NCBI RefSeq assembly: GCF_000379465.1
Contig: NZ_KB905393.1
Span: forward strand, 328 to 64,327
DNA: 64,000 nucleotides
Direction: 5' to 3'
DNA from: Sciscionella marina DSM 45152
Lineage (GTDB): Bacteria; Actinomycetota; Actinomycetes; Mycobacteriales; Pseudonocardiaceae
Numbering within the stretch: position 1 is the first letter of the stretch; each line of letters starts with the position of its first letter. Below the pieces are notes generated by a model that had not been told where the DNA came from, searched no databases, and saw nothing but the letters and a program-made list of their open reading frames with translations. A program made the position numbers and the translations under genes. Shown in pieces: positions 36,648 to 44,997 of the stretch.

Positions 36648-37763
36648 TCAGCGGGCGGTTTCCGGGACCAGCACCGGTTTGATCACCGCTCCGCGGACGG
36701 TGTCCCGCTCCGCGCGATCGACTTCGTCGAGCGGATAAGTGGTGACGATACGGTCGAAGGGGAAGAGTCCTTCGTTCCAGTACCGAATCAGCCGTGGGAT
36801 CCAGACCTGGGGATCGGCATCGCCGAACAACATGCCACGCACCGTTCTGCCGCTGGCGAGCGCGGTCCTGTCGAGCTGTAGCGGACCCTTCGGCGCGCCG
36901 AGCAGACCGGCGACCCCGGTCGCGGTGAGTACTTCGATGCCGGAAGAGACGACAGCGGGCAGCCCCGTAGTGTCCACGAGGTAGTCGAACCCGCGCGGAA
37001 CCGCTCCGCGCAGTCGCGCGCCGAGCTCACCGGGTTCGCCCGACCGCAGCAGGTGGTTCGCTCCGAACTCCGCCGCCAGGTCGAGCCGGGCATCGTGCTG
37101 GTCCACCGCGGTGACCTCCGTGGCCCCGGCCAGCCGCGCCGCGGCCACCGCAGCGAGTCCGACCGAACCGGTGCCCAGCACCGCAAGGCGAGCTCCCGGC
37201 GGGACCGCGAGCCCGCACAGCACCGCCGCCGCTCCGGTGAGGATCCCGCAGCCGAGCGGGGCCAGCTTTTCAAGCGGGAGCGTGTGCCGGACCGGTACCA
37301 CGGAGGCGACGTCGATGACGGCGTGGGTCGCGAGCGAGGACTGGCCGAACCAGCGACTGGAAACCGGTTTGCCCGCGGAGTCGACGGCAAGCTCAGCTCC
37401 TTCCGGGGCCCCGGTGAAATTCAGCGTCCAGAAGTGTTCGCAGTAGGGCGGCCTGCCCGTCTGGCAATGCCCACAGCGGCCACACGAGGCGAACGAGGCG
37501 ATCACCGCATCGCCCGGCTTTACCCGCTCCACCCGCTCGCCGACGGCCTCGACGATGCCCGCGCTTTCGTGCCCGAGGATTACCGGTGGCCTCCCCCACG
37601 GACCGCCCGAGCGGGGAAGCAGATCGGTGTGGCACAGCCCGGTTCCGGCCACGCGGATCAGCACCTGCTCGGGGCCGGGGGCAGGCAGGCGCAGCCGCTC
37701 GATCCGCAACGGTGCATCGGCAGCGCGCAGCACCGCCGCCCGGATCGGGATCGTCGCGCTCAT
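36648..37763 (-). CDS. Zinc-dependent alcohol dehydrogenase (aryl-alcohol type)
   Basis: A 371-residue class III/benzyl-alcohol-like ADH. It has the catalytic zinc Cys in GLCHTDLLP and the LGHESAG motif, the four structural cysteines in CGRCGHCQTGRPPYC, and the NAD motif LGTGSVGLAA near residue 195. It shares the characteristic FTGAPEG and FGQSSLATHA segments with aryl-alcohol dehydrogenases. ATG 37763 overlaps the stop of the upstream IclR gene, so regulator and enzyme form one operon. It probably oxidises an aromatic or terpenoid alcohol to the aldehyde. Confidence 0.9.
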   Translation of the reverse strand: MSATIPIRAAVLRAADAPLRIERLRLPAPGPEQVLIRVAGTGLCHTDLLPRSGGPWGRPPVILGHESAGIVEAVGERVERVKPGDAVIASFASCGRCGHCQTGRPPYCEHFWTLNFTGAPEGAELAVDSAGKPVSSRWFGQSSLATHAVIDVASVVPVRHTLPLEKLAPLGCGILTGAAAVLCGLAVPPGARLAVLGTGSVGLAAVAAARLAGATEVTAVDQHDARLDLAAEFGANHLLRSGEPGELGARLRGAVPRGFDYLVDTTGLPAVVSSGIEVLTATGVAGLLGAPKGPLQLDRTALASGRTVRGMLFGDADPQVWIPRLIRYWNEGLFPFDRIVTTYPLDEVDRAERDTVRGAVIKPVLVPETAR

Positions 37764-38635
37764 CGTTTTTGTTGTTCCCGGGCGGGGGAAGGATAAGGCG
37801 CGACGATCGCGGCTCGGTCCAGCTGCCCGCTGATCCGTCTCGCGGCCTCGCGAACCAACACGGCGCGCCGGCTGGTCTGGCTTCCGCCGCCGATGCTGCT
37901 CACCGAGACCGCCGCGATTGCCCTGCCCCGAACCACGATCGGAGCGGCGACGCAGAACAGGCCGTTACGGAACTCCTCGTGGTCGACGGCGAGCCCGGTA
38001 CGGCGCACCTCGGCGAGCTGCTCGACCAGTTGATTTTTGCTGCGTGCCGACCTCGCGGTCAGCGGCGCCATCGGTCGGCGCAGTACCGCGTCGATCGATT
38101 CGGTGTCCGAGAAAGCAAGCTGCGCTTTGCCTAGGGCGGTGCAGGTCGCGGGAGCGGTGTGGCCGACGCGGGTCGGGATCCCGCTGCCACCTGGCGCAGT
38201 GATCTTCTCGAGATACAGTACCTCGGCGTTGGAGAGCACAGCGAGATGCACCGTCGTTCGCACCTCACCGTAGAGGCGTTCCAACGGCCCGAGGCTGGCA
38301 TTGCGCAAGTTCTTGTGGCCGGAAACGCCCGCCTGCCTGCCGAGTTCGGCAATCCGATCCCCCAGGCAGTACAACGAATCCCGGCGGCCGACGAAACCAA
38401 GGTCTTCCATCATCCCGAGAATCCGGCAGGCCGTGCTCTTCGGTAGTCCAGCGCGAGTCGCCAAGGCGGCCAAGGGTTCGGCCGAACGGCCCGATCCGAG
38501 GGCGTCCAGCAGGGCGAGCGCTTTTCCGACGGCGGTCGAGGAAGCAGTGGTGGCGGACACTTTCACCTGTTTCGTCTCCTGAAGAGGCGGTGTTTGGTGC
38601 TGTTTCGTGTCGCCCAGCGGATCCATGGCTTGCAT
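37760..38635 (-). CDS. IclR-family transcriptional regulator 2
   Basis: A 291-residue IclR regulator, closely related to the one at 16356. It has the helix-turn-helix (ATRAGLPKSTACRILGMMED) and the effector domain (YLEKITAPGGSGIPTRVG). ATG 38635 is preferred because AGGAGG (complement of 38640-38645) lies just upstream; an ATG at 38656 has no such site. It is divergent from the acyl-CoA ligase at 38925 and overlaps the ADH gene. The 15-base sequence at 38689-38703 in its promoter recurs upstream of the ring-cleavage operon, so it may control both. Confidence 0.9.
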   Translation of the reverse strand: MQAMDPLGDTKQHQTPPLQETKQVKVSATTASSTAVGKALALLDALGSGRSAEPLAALATRAGLPKSTACRILGMMEDLGFVGRRDSLYCLGDRIAELGRQAGVSGHKNLRNASLGPLERLYGEVRTTVHLAVLSNAEVLYLEKITAPGGSGIPTRVGHTAPATCTALGKAQLAFSDTESIDAVLRRPMAPLTARSARSKNQLVEQLAEVRRTGLAVDHEEFRNGLFCVAAPIVVRGRAIAAVSVSSIGGGSQTSRRAVLVREAARRISGQLDRAAIVAPYPSPAREQQKR

Positions 38636-38924
38636 CGTTCCTCCTACGGGCGCCATCGCTCAGTGCTGTGTCCGCCAACGGTAGCTATCCTTCATGAACA
38701 ATTCAACCTGATTGCCGATACGTGTCGACATGATGTCCACATTCGGTCTGGAAGACGGCAATCCTGGTTCTCATCGACACGATCCATCATGATGAATAGC
38801 TGTGTCTCGTCTGTGTCGGCCGTGCACGGCGAGCGTTTTCGCTCCGTGGAACGGTCGATTGTGTCTGCCGATGTCTTCGTCCAGACTCGGCTGTCCCTTA
38901 CTGCCGTGTTCGTGGAGGTCGATA
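38636..38924. promoter_or_regulatory. Divergent promoter region of IclR 2 and the ligase-P450 operon
   Basis: About 290 bases between divergent genes. It holds two short palindromes: TTCATGAA at 38691-38698, inside the repeated 15-mer, and CATCATGATG at 38785-38794. Both share the core TCATGA and are about 94 bases apart. These are candidate operators for IclR 2. Small open frames here look like shadows. Confidence 0.45.
38689..38703. repeat. 15-base repeat CCTTCATGAACAATT, copy 1
   Basis: Identical to 45830-45844, 7.1 kb away. It contains the palindrome TTCATGAA. It lies 54 bases before the IclR 2 start and 222 bases before the ligase start. Confidence 0.6.
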
Positions 38925-40514
38925 GTGGTGACGCCAGCACGTGACGATGTTGTCACGCCGTATGTGTTGCGGCGCAACGCCGCGGAATATCCGGACGCCA
39001 CCGCGGCCAAGTTCGAGGACGACACGGTGTGGACCTACGCCGAGCTGTTGAGCGTGGCCCGGCGCAGTGCGAGCACTCTGCACGACAACGGCGTTCGCCA
39101 GGGCGACCTCGTCGCGGTGCTCCTGCCCAACGGCCCCGATTTCCTCGCCGCCTGGCTGGGCACGATATTGCTCGGCGCGGCGATCGTGCCGGTGAACCTG
39201 GCTTTCAAGGGCGTCATGCTGGATCATCTGGTGCGCACCACCCGGCCGGCGCTCATCGTCACCGACGAAGAGCGCTCCGGGGTATTGGCCGGTATCCCGA
39301 CCGCCCGCATTGAAGCGCGGCTGCTGTCCACGGGCAGGGACGAAGAACCCGTGCCGGAGCGTGACATCGAGTTCTGGGACACCCACCACGTGATGCTCAC
39401 CGGAGGGACCACCGGCCCGTCGAAAGCGGCCCGCTGCTCGCATCTGCATTTCCACAATCTCGGCCTGTACGGAACCGTGGACCGGGGTCTCGGCCCCGAC
39501 GACGTCTTCCTGATCGACCTTCCGCTGTTCCACACCGCCGCGCTGGGCATGGTCGGCGGATGTCTGCTCACCAGAACGCCGATCGCCGTACGGGCGCGGC
39601 CCGAGCTGCGCGACTACTGGGCCACGATGAAGGAGACGGGGGCGACGATCGCCGTGATCCTCAGTTCGATGGTCGGGTTCCTGCTGTCCCACGAGCCGTC
39701 GGACGCCGATCGCGATCACCGGCTGCGCTTTCTCATCTCGATTCCCATTCCGGCCGATGCGCAGGAGTTCATGCGGCGGTTCGGGATTCCGGAGCTGATC
39801 GGCGCCTACGGAGGAACCGAACTGTCCACCGCGATGTCCACACCGACCGGGGAACCGGTCAAACCCCAGGCATGCGGCCGTTTCCATTCCGGCTATCACG
39901 CGCGGATCGTCGACGAGAACGATATCCCCGTCCCACAGGGCACCGCGGGTGAGCTCATCGTTCGTCACGATGTTCCCTGGGCGATCAGTACCGAATATGT
40001 CGGCGACCCGGAAGGCACCGCCCGTGCCTGGCGCAATGGCTGGTTCCACACCGGAGACTTGTTCCGGCAGAACGAAAACGATGAATACTATTTCGTCGAC
40101 CGGGCCAAAGACGCGGTGCGCCGCCGTGGTGAGAACGTCTCCTGTTTCGAGGTCGAGCGCGCGGTACTCGACTACCCCGGGATCATCGAGGCCGCCTGTG
40201 TAGCGGTTCCCTCGCCGGTGGGTGTCGACGATGAGATCAAGATCTGGATCGTCCGTGATCCGGATACCCGCCTCGACTTCGAGCAGGTGCTGCGGCGCCT
40301 TGTCGAGGTGCTGCCGCATTTCATGGTGCCCCGCTACTACGAGATCACCGAAGCGCTGCCGAAAAATCCCTCGATGAAGGTGCAGAAGTTCCTCCTGCGC
40401 GAACGCGGAAATTCAGGAGAGACCTGGGATGCCGAACTCGACGGGGGGATTCGGGTCACTTCGCGTGGACTGCACCTCGTCGGTACGGAGCCGGTTTCCA
40501 AAGGCGCGCAGTGA
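38925..40514 (+). CDS. AMP-forming acyl-CoA ligase (carboxylic acid activation)
   Basis: A 529-residue acyl/aryl-CoA synthetase with the ATP-binding loop MLTGGTTGPSKAA (about 154-166), the YGGTELSTA and GWFHTGDLF motifs, the hinge region DRAKDAVRRRGENVS and the C-terminal lysine in NPSMKVQK. Start is GTG 38925 or GTG 38928, after GGAGG at 38914-38918. It forms the head of an operon with P450, SCP2, ADH and ALDH and is divergent from IclR 2. It activates an acid, probably the product of the P450/ADH/ALDH steps, to its CoA thioester. It is the intact counterpart of the remnant at 17361. Confidence 0.9.
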   Translation: MVTPARDDVVTPYVLRRNAAEYPDATAAKFEDDTVWTYAELLSVARRSASTLHDNGVRQGDLVAVLLPNGPDFLAAWLGTILLGAAIVPVNLAFKGVMLDHLVRTTRPALIVTDEERSGVLAGIPTARIEARLLSTGRDEEPVPERDIEFWDTHHVMLTGGTTGPSKAARCSHLHFHNLGLYGTVDRGLGPDDVFLIDLPLFHTAALGMVGGCLLTRTPIAVRARPELRDYWATMKETGATIAVILSSMVGFLLSHEPSDADRDHRLRFLISIPIPADAQEFMRRFGIPELIGAYGGTELSTAMSTPTGEPVKPQACGRFHSGYHARIVDENDIPVPQGTAGELIVRHDVPWAISTEYVGDPEGTARAWRNGWFHTGDLFRQNENDEYYFVDRAKDAVRRRGENVSCFEVERAVLDYPGIIEAACVAVPSPVGVDDEIKIWIVRDPDTRLDFEQVLRRLVEVLPHFMVPRYYEITEALPKNPSMKVQKFLLRERGNSGETWDAELDGGIRVTSRGLHLVGTEPVSKGAQ

Positions 40515-40732
40515 ACACTGGTCCCGGTGATCTGGCTCGCATCCGATTTCGGCAGATGGAACCGATCTCCCGGCAGGTGCCGGGATCTGCCAGGCTCGGC
40601 GCATCGGCACAGGCCGCCGCCGTCGCGCCGACAGTCATCACCGGCGGTCCGGCTATCCCGCGGCTTCCGGTCGCCGAGACCACCGTGGGACGGCAGAGCG
40701 CGGCAAGCGCTGAGACATCGACAGAGCTCTGA
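40511..40732 (+). CDS. Possible small protein between ligase and P450 (doubtful)
   Basis: A 73-codon frame starting with GTG 40511, which overlaps the ligase stop, and ending right at the P450 region. The composition (A, S, T, P and V rich, no motif, no membrane segment) does not resemble any family I know. The stop-start overlap is the only support, apart from filling a 229-base gap in an otherwise compact operon. It may simply be a leader region for the P450. Confidence 0.25.
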   Translation: MNTGPGDLARIRFRQMEPISRQVPGSARLGASAQAAAVAPTVITGGPAIPRLPVAETTVGRQSAASAETSTEL

Positions 40733-40743
40733 TGGGAGAACGT

Positions 40744-41943
40744 ATGCAGGCCGAGCAGAATCCCGGCGAGACAGTCGACATCGACTTCGATCACACCGAC
40801 CAGGAGTTCATGCAGCAGCCCTACGAGCTGTTCCAGACCATGGTGGAGAAATGTCCTGTCGCCAGGTCGAGCAGATTCGACGGATTCTGGGTGCTGAGCA
40901 GGTACGAGGATGTCGTCGCCGCCGCGCGAGACCCGCGGACATTCTCCAGCGCAGGGGGCGTGACGATCCCGAACTTCGGCTCACCGGTCCCGATGGTTCC
41001 GATCGAGGCCGATCCACCACTGCACTCGGTGTTCCGCAAGATACTGCAGCGCGAGTTCACCCGCCCGCGGATGGCGGCCTTCGAGGAGGCCATCGCCAAC
41101 CTCGCCGACGAGCTGATCGACGGGTTCGTCGCGGAGGGCACCGCTGATCTGGCCACCGAGCTGTGTTCCCCGCTGCCTTCGATCGTCATCGCCCAGCTGC
41201 TCGGTTTCCCGCGTGAAGGCTGGGGAATGTTCCGCGAGTACAGCGAGCGCATGCTGGAGACCGCCAAGTCCGGCGATCTGGAATCGAACATCGAGGCGGC
41301 TCTGGAATTCTGCACCTACCTTGCCGAAGCGCTCGACGATCGCCGTCGCAGCCCCCAGGACGACATGCTGACCCGAGTGACGCAGGCCGAGATCGACGGT
41401 CGTCCGATCACCGAGGACGAGGCACTCGGGCTGACCTTGCTCACCGTCGTTGCCGGACATGAGACCACCGTCGGCGGCATCAGCTCGCTGTTGCTCTATG
41501 TCGCCCGGGATTCCGGGCTACAGCAACGCTTGCGCGCCGATCCCGCGCTGATCCCGAAGGCGGTTGAGGAAGCACTGCGTATGGAGGCGCCGATCCAGGG
41601 CATCGCCAGGACGCTTACCGAGGACGTCTGTATGCGCGGCAGGGAGATGAAGGAGGGGGACAAGGTCTGGCTGTTGTTCGCGGCGGGCAACCGGGATCCC
41701 CGGCAGTTCGACACCCCCGAGGTCTTCGATGTGGACAGGACGGGGAACCGTCATCTCGGTTTCGGCGATGGGATCCACCGGTGTGTCGGTGCTCCGCTCG
41801 CGCAGCTGGAGATGCGGGTGGTGCTGGAGAAGATTCTCGGACGGTTGCCCGACTACTGCGTCGCCGACGAGTCGGCGGTGCAGTTCAACGGTGGGCAGAA
41901 CCGCATGGTGGCCAGTCTTCCGGTGACCTGGAAGACCACGTGA
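40744..41943 (+). CDS. Cytochrome P450 monooxygenase
   Basis: A 399-residue soluble bacterial P450. The I-helix motif is AGHETT at 237-242, the K-helix ExxR is E276-R279 and the haem loop is FGDGIHRCVGAP with the cysteine at 347. ATG 40744 is preceded by GGGAGA; an ATG at 40732 has no site. The next gene is an SCP2-like protein and the following ones an ADH and an ALDH, so the P450 likely makes the alcohol that these oxidise to an acid. Electrons must come from elsewhere, probably the 7Fe ferredoxin and FprA-type reductase in this window. The hydrophobic substrate is unknown. Confidence 0.94.
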   Translation: MQAEQNPGETVDIDFDHTDQEFMQQPYELFQTMVEKCPVARSSRFDGFWVLSRYEDVVAAARDPRTFSSAGGVTIPNFGSPVPMVPIEADPPLHSVFRKILQREFTRPRMAAFEEAIANLADELIDGFVAEGTADLATELCSPLPSIVIAQLLGFPREGWGMFREYSERMLETAKSGDLESNIEAALEFCTYLAEALDDRRRSPQDDMLTRVTQAEIDGRPITEDEALGLTLLTVVAGHETTVGGISSLLLYVARDSGLQQRLRADPALIPKAVEEALRMEAPIQGIARTLTEDVCMRGREMKEGDKVWLLFAAGNRDPRQFDTPEVFDVDRTGNRHLGFGDGIHRCVGAPLAQLEMRVVLEKILGRLPDYCVADESAVQFNGGQNRMVASLPVTWKTT

Positions 41944-41971
41944 GTTTCAGTTATCGAGAGAGGAGAAGCCG

Positions 41972-42391
41972 GTGCCTATTTTCGCGGACACCGACGAGGT
42001 GAACACCTACATCGGGAAGATGTTCGAGAGTGTGGTGGACAAGCCGGAGTTCGTCACGGCGACGGAGGGCTCCGGTCTGGTGGTCCGGCTCAACTACACC
42101 GACCCGGACACGGTGATGCTGGTGGATTTCCCCGGCCAGCAGGTCAGCTACGGCGAGGAGGCCGCTTCGGCCACGAACGCCACGGTGGACCTCTACATGA
42201 AATCCGATGACGCGCATTCCTTCTGGCTGGGGAAGCTCAATTTCCCGGTCGCGATGGCCAGGAAGAAGGTCACGATGGAGGGATCCACAGCCAAGGCACT
42301 GAAACTGCTGCCGTTGACCAAGCCGCTGTTCGCTGCCTACGAAGGCCTGCTGCGCGAAAGCGGCCGGAACGACCTGATCGAGAAGGGCTGA
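41972..42391 (+). CDS. SCP2 sterol-carrier-like protein
   Basis: A 139-residue SCP2-fold protein with the typical YTDPDTVMLVDFPGQQVSYG strand pair and the C-terminal SFWLGKLNFPVAMARKKVTM helix-strand, which line a lipid-binding tunnel. GTG 41972 follows GAGAGGAGAA. It sits between P450 and ADH, 28 bases after the former and 5 bases before the latter. It probably presents a hydrophobic substrate or its CoA ester to the P450 or to later enzymes. Confidence 0.85.
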   Translation: MPIFADTDEVNTYIGKMFESVVDKPEFVTATEGSGLVVRLNYTDPDTVMLVDFPGQQVSYGEEAASATNATVDLYMKSDDAHSFWLGKLNFPVAMARKKVTMEGSTAKALKLLPLTKPLFAAYEGLLRESGRNDLIEKG

Positions 42392-42396
42392 CTGCG

Positions 42397-43497
42397 GTGC
42401 GGGCGGCTGTGCTACGGGATGTGGGCGAGGTGGCGATCGAGGAGATCGACCGCCCTGTGCCGAAGATGGGCGAGGTCCTTGTCAAGCTGGCGGTCACCGG
42501 GGTGTGCCATACGGACAAGACGATGGCTGGGGGCGGTATCCCGGCCGCGTTGCCCCTGGTACTCGGGCACGAGGGTGCCGGAGTGGTCGCCGAGGTCGGC
42601 CCCGGTGTGGACTCGGTCCAGGTCGGAGACCACGTGGTGCTCAGTATCGTGGTCTCCTGCGGAACCTGTTATCAGTGTCAGCTCGGCAATCTGTCGATCT
42701 GTGAGGTCGGCTCGGCGATGTCGCCGGGCGGGCTGATGCTGGACGGAACCACCCGGCTCACCAAAGGGGACGAGGACCTGTACTCCCTGCTCGGTCAATC
42801 CTCGCTCGCCGAGTACGCGGTCGTCTCCGCGCGGTCGGCGGTACCGGTCCGCAAGGACGTCCCGCTCGCTGCCGCCTCACTGCTGGCCTGCGGCGCGGGA
42901 ACCGGGTACGGAGCGGCGACACGCAGGGCGCAGGTCGCGATCGGGTCCAGCGTGGTGGTCGTCGGCTGCGGCGGTGTCGGGCTGGCGGCGATCATGGGCG
43001 CCAGAGTCCGAGGTGCCACCACCATCATCGCCGTGGACCCCAACCCGGTCTCCAGGGAACTCGCGGAGAAGGCCGGGGCCACGCACGCATTCGATCCAGG
43101 CAAGGATCGGGTACTCCGCGAGGTCAACGCGATCACTGGCAGGGGCGCGGACTTCGGTTTCGACGCGGTCGGCGCGCAGGGGACCGTGGAACTGGCGTTC
43201 CAGTGTGTACGCCCCGGCGGCGATGTGGTGGCGATCGGGATCGACGACGCCACCAACGAAGTCGAGCTCGATCTCTACAGCCTGCTGATGCAGAAGCGGG
43301 TGACGGGTACCTTCGCCGGCTCGCTGATCCCACAGATCGACATTCCGGCCGCACTGGACCTCTATGCCGACGGCAAGCTTCCGCTCGATGTGCTGATCTC
43401 CGAGACCTACCCGCTCGACGAGGTACCTCGGCTGCTGAGTCCTGATCACCCGCTTCCTCCCGGTCGCGCGGTGATCTCGTTCGAAGGAGACCTCTGA
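42397..43497 (+). CDS. Zinc-dependent alcohol dehydrogenase 2
   Basis: A 366-residue medium-chain ADH of the class III/mycothiol-like type. Catalytic zinc: GVCHTDKTM and LGHEGAGVV; structural zinc: CGTCYQCQLGNLSIC; NAD site: VGCGGVGLAAI near residue 190. GTG 42397 is the start, and its last base overlaps the ALDH ATG at 43497. It would oxidise the P450-made alcohol to the aldehyde. Confidence 0.92.
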   Translation: MRAAVLRDVGEVAIEEIDRPVPKMGEVLVKLAVTGVCHTDKTMAGGGIPAALPLVLGHEGAGVVAEVGPGVDSVQVGDHVVLSIVVSCGTCYQCQLGNLSICEVGSAMSPGGLMLDGTTRLTKGDEDLYSLLGQSSLAEYAVVSARSAVPVRKDVPLAAASLLACGAGTGYGAATRRAQVAIGSSVVVVGCGGVGLAAIMGARVRGATTIIAVDPNPVSRELAEKAGATHAFDPGKDRVLREVNAITGRGADFGFDAVGAQGTVELAFQCVRPGGDVVAIGIDDATNEVELDLYSLLMQKRVTGTFAGSLIPQIDIPAALDLYADGKLPLDVLISETYPLDEVPRLLSPDHPLPPGRAVISFEGDL

Positions 43498-44939
43498 TGG
43501 ACCAGATCTACGGCCGGTGCCTCATCGATGGCGAGCTGGTGGACGCTCCCCGGCGGGGCGAGGTGCACAATCCCGCGGACACCAGCGAAGTGGTCGGTAC
43601 GTATCCGTTGCTGGCAAAGGAAGAAGTGGACCGCGCAGTGGCCTCGGCTCGCCATGCCCAGTGGGAATGGGCGCAGACGCCGGCCGCGGAGCGGGCAAAG
43701 CTGGTGCTCGACAGCGCGCACAAGGTGGCCGCGCTGGACGGGATAGACGAGATCCTCATCCGCGAGCAGGGCAAGGTCGGCTGGGAGGCCACCTTCGAAC
43801 TCGGATACTACGAGGCGCTCGCGGACGCGTACGCGGGCATGGCCGGTGGGCTCGACGAGGGTGAATCGCTGTTGTCCGACGCGCTCGGGGATACAGTGTG
43901 CTACCGGCGCCCGGTCGGCGTCGTCGCCGCGGTGACCCCGTGGAACTACCCGCTCGGCCTGATGGCGATGAAGCTGGTTCCCGCGCTGATCGCCGGGTGC
44001 GCGGTGGTGGTGAAACCATCCCCGGTGACGCCGTTGTCCACATTGGAGTCGCTTGCCGCGCTTGTCGGTCACTTCCCGCGCGGTGTCGTCTCGGTGGTCA
44101 CCGGTACCGACGAGGAGGTTTCCCGCCCACTGCTCGCTCACCCCGACGTCCGCAAGATCACGCTGACCGGGTCCACTCCGACCGGCCGGATCGCGGTCGC
44201 GGCCTCGGCACCCTCGCTGAAGAACGTCACCCTGGAACTCGGCGGCAACGACGCCGCGCTCGTTCTCGACGATATGCCGATCGACGACGATCTCTGCGGT
44301 GCGTTGGCCACCGGCGCCTTCACCACCACCGGGCAGGTGTGCGTGGCGATCAAGCGCGTCTATATCCGCAGCGACCGGGTCGACGAGCTGGCGGAGGGAC
44401 TGACGGCCGCACTGGCCGATTCCGTTGTGGGCAATGGTCTCGACCCTGCTTCCACCCTCGGGCCGCTCACCACGAGCAGGCAGCACCGGATCGTCACCGA
44501 CCTGGTCGCCGACGCGGAGACGGCCGGAGCGCGGGTGCGGTACTGCGGCGATCGTGGCCCCGATACCCAGCGCGGCTATTTCCTGCGCCCGGCGATCGTC
44601 ACCGGTGCTCCGGAGAACCACGATCTGGTCCAGCAGGAACAGTTCGGTCCAGCGCTGCCGGTGCAGCCATACGAGGATGTCGACCAGGCGATCGCGCTGA
44701 TCAACGCGTCGGAGTACGGGCTGACCTCTTCGGTCTGGTCCACGGACCGCGAGCATGCCGCGCGGATCGCTCAGCGGATCGAGGCGGGCACGGTGCACGT
44801 GAACACACATGGCCTGTTCGCGATGGATCCGAGGGCCTGCTTCGGCGGAGTCAAGCAGAGCGGCCTCGGCCGGGAGATGGGAATCGAAGGACTGCACGCC
44901 TTCACCGAGGCACGCGTGGTCAACACCAGGGCCGTCTGA
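43497..44939 (+). CDS. Aldehyde dehydrogenase 2
   Basis: A 480-residue ALDH with N150 in TPWNYP, E247 in ELGGND and C282 in TTGQVC. It overlaps the ADH gene by one base and ends the ligase-P450 operon; the hairpin at 44957-44997 follows. It would produce the acid that the ligase at the operon head activates. Confidence 0.93.
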   Translation: MDQIYGRCLIDGELVDAPRRGEVHNPADTSEVVGTYPLLAKEEVDRAVASARHAQWEWAQTPAAERAKLVLDSAHKVAALDGIDEILIREQGKVGWEATFELGYYEALADAYAGMAGGLDEGESLLSDALGDTVCYRRPVGVVAAVTPWNYPLGLMAMKLVPALIAGCAVVVKPSPVTPLSTLESLAALVGHFPRGVVSVVTGTDEEVSRPLLAHPDVRKITLTGSTPTGRIAVAASAPSLKNVTLELGGNDAALVLDDMPIDDDLCGALATGAFTTTGQVCVAIKRVYIRSDRVDELAEGLTAALADSVVGNGLDPASTLGPLTTSRQHRIVTDLVADAETAGARVRYCGDRGPDTQRGYFLRPAIVTGAPENHDLVQQEQFGPALPVQPYEDVDQAIALINASEYGLTSSVWSTDREHAARIAQRIEAGTVHVNTHGLFAMDPRACFGGVKQSGLGREMGIEGLHAFTEARVVNTRAV

Positions 44940-44956
44940 GCGTCGCCGTGTACCGG

Positions 44957-44997
44957 CCCTGGGCGCTCACTTGACGATATGCGGTGAGCGCCCAGGG
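44957..44997. terminator. 14-bp perfect hairpin at the convergent ALDH/FadR ends
   Basis: CCCTGGGCGCTCAC (44957-44970) and its exact complement (44984-44997) with a 13-base loop. The arms include the stop codon and last codons of the minus-strand regulator. It can end transcription of the ALDH operon and, being symmetrical, that of the regulator gene too. Confidence 0.65.

Noticed and set aside
38898..40319. Minus-strand frame of 473 codons opposite the acyl-CoA ligase
   Set aside because: The plus strand encodes a complete ligase with all adenylation motifs; the minus frame is an antisense artefact.
43446..44897. Minus-strand frame of 483 codons opposite ALDH 2
   Set aside because: ALDH active-site residues on the plus strand are complete; the minus frame shows no family features.
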